From Phycisphaerae bacterium (GTDB taxonomy: Bacteria > Planctomycetota > Phycisphaerae > Sedimentisphaerales > Anaerobacaceae): DNA of 5,152 bases. The stretch covers positions 1 to 5,152 of the forward strand of contig DAOVNI010000136.1 of NCBI GenBank assembly GCA_030630315.1. Direction: 5' to 3'. Numbering within the stretch: the stretch's first letter is position 1; each line of letters opens with the position of its first letter. The notes below the pieces were generated by a model. That model was not told the origin of the DNA, did not search any database, and worked only from the letters and a program-made list of their open reading frames with translations. Positions 4,356 through 5,152 of this stretch are shown here, piece after piece. Position numbers and translations under genes: made by a program.

Positions 4356-5152
4356 TTAGATGCTCTGTGTAGGGTTTCGTTTGAGGACGATGCCGGAAAA
4401 TCGCCAGATTTTCTCGAACTGCTCATAGGACATCAAAGTTCTGCCGAGAACGGGGTCGGCGATAGTAACCATCCGGTCCGAGACTTCAAGGACAGCGACG
4501 CAGTGGTCCAACAGAAATGCGTCCCTTACCACAGCTAACGTAATGCCTGCATTTCTGAGCTGAGCAATCGAGTCGAAGCGACGGTACTGACATTTCAGGC
4601 CGTCGGCGCCATAGCGATTCTTGAGCGCTGTGTAAAGACAGCGGGGAAGAGTGCCGGCGACAGGGCTTGAGTGGGAAAGTACAGCTATTTCTCCCTCGCT
4701 GGCGGACAGGCCCAATTTTCCAAGAGCCGTTACCGCCGCGGCAGGGCCGCAGGTATAAGCTGTGGTCTGGTAGCAGATGCCGTTGGAATTAACAATTGTT
4801 TTAAGATTCGAGAGCTCGTTCTTGATTAAAGCCGGCACAAGAAAAGGCAAAACCGAAAACCACCCTACAACCACAGCCATCAAGACGCCGATTATGAGCT
4901 TCTCGCATTTGCGAGGCAGACGGGACAGCGGCGTGGTCAAGCCCATTGTAGCGGCCAGAGCTAAAATGATGAATCTTACCCGTCCTGCTGTAATCCACGA
5001 AAACGGCGGCACAAAGACCAGCGCATTATTGTACCTGGCCAGTACCAGCATCGCGATGAGCAGAGAGGGGAGAAAATAGCCCAGCGTCCAGTAGGGCTTT
5101 CGAAGACCTGAAAACACCCTGCCAAGAAAAATGCCTAACAGGGCTATCTGTA
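4356..5152 (-). CDS. Membrane protein with C-terminal C39 peptidase-like domain, N-terminus probably beyond the right edge
   Basis: C39 domains are papain-like cysteine peptidases, best known for cutting double-glycine leader peptides in bacteriocin exporters; stand-alone forms have mostly unknown substrates. Numbering from the GTG at 5117, the first hundred residues hold hydrophobic segments at about 12-27, 49-60 and 73-96. The peptidase-like domain follows: Q117 and C123 in CYQTTAYTCGPAAAV (115-129), H205 in LLDHCVAVLEV and D221 in IADPVLG. This is the complete Gln/Cys/His/Asp set, so activity is plausible. No ABC-transporter ATPase is fused. The GTG lacks a well-spaced Shine-Dalgarno. The frame stays open upstream to the window edge, encoding another hydrophobic stretch (QIALLGIFLGR), so the true start is probably off-window. 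The stop is TAA at 4358-4356, convergent with the lipoprotein gene. The domain call is firm; topology and substrate are inferred. Confidence 0.87.
   Translation of the reverse strand, partial: QIALLGIFLGRVFSGLRKPYWTLGYFLPSLLIAMLVLARYNNALVFVPPFSWITAGRVRFIILALAATMGLTTPLSRLPRKCEKLIIGVLMAVVVGWFSVLPFLVPALIKNELSNLKTIVNSNGICYQTTAYTCGPAAAVTALGKLGLSASEGEIAVLSHSSPVAGTLPRCLYTALKNRYGADGLKCQYRRFDSIAQLRNAGITLAVVRDAFLLDHCVAVLEVSDRMVTIADPVLGRTLMSYEQFEKIWRFSGIVLKRNPTQSI

Noticed and set aside
4208..4426. 72-codon minus-strand frame across the convergent gap
   Set aside because: It overlaps the 3' end of the C39 gene in another frame, spans the repeat hairpins and has no protein-like features.

Overview
The window looks like a chromosomal segment of an uncultured bacterium, most likely a planctomycete-like lineage (Phycisphaerae or a relative). 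That placement is an inference. It rests on the domain style of the membrane-anchored C39 peptidase-like protein, the mix of housekeeping genes with lone envelope proteins, and the degenerate CG-spaced heptad repeats, which I remember from such genomes. I ran no search. No mobile-element gene, CRISPR array, rRNA or tRNA is visible.

Layout. (1) Positions 1-1314, minus strand: the first 438 residues of a bacterial prolyl-tRNA synthetase (proS), running off the left edge. It has a good promoter, and a heptad repeat array fills its short leader. (2) 1315-1636: a divergent intergenic region packed with structure. It holds the heptad array, a nested pair of inverted repeats built from a GTTAGA motif, a likely promoter, and a GC-rich structured leader. 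(3) 1637-2599, plus: a complete YhaM-type OB-fold plus HD-domain 3'-5' exoribonuclease. (4) 2713-3438, plus: a membrane-anchored L,D-transpeptidase-family (YafK/DpaA-like) enzyme. (5) 3455-3547: a diverged second copy of the last 31 codons of the exoribonuclease gene, standing alone. (6) 3588-4070, plus: a small lipoprotein of unknown function. (7) 4071-4355: a convergent intergenic gap with several inverted repeats and a second heptad array. (8) 4356-5152, minus: a membrane protein with a C-terminal C39 peptidase-like domain, whose N-terminus probably lies beyond the right edge.

The main point of interest is the repeated exoribonuclease gene tail. The two copies match at 82 of 93 bases. Most differences are silent third-position changes and the reading frame is intact, so they look like two alleles that diverged under selection and were then joined, not like a fresh duplicate decaying. 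The transpeptidase gene lies exactly between them. This suggests the exoribonuclease-transpeptidase unit arrived by recombination and left the older tail behind, or that the transpeptidase was inserted with regeneration of the gene end. I see no complete new multi-gene system. The transpeptidase, the lipoprotein and the C39 protein are all envelope-associated, but nothing beyond proximity ties them together.
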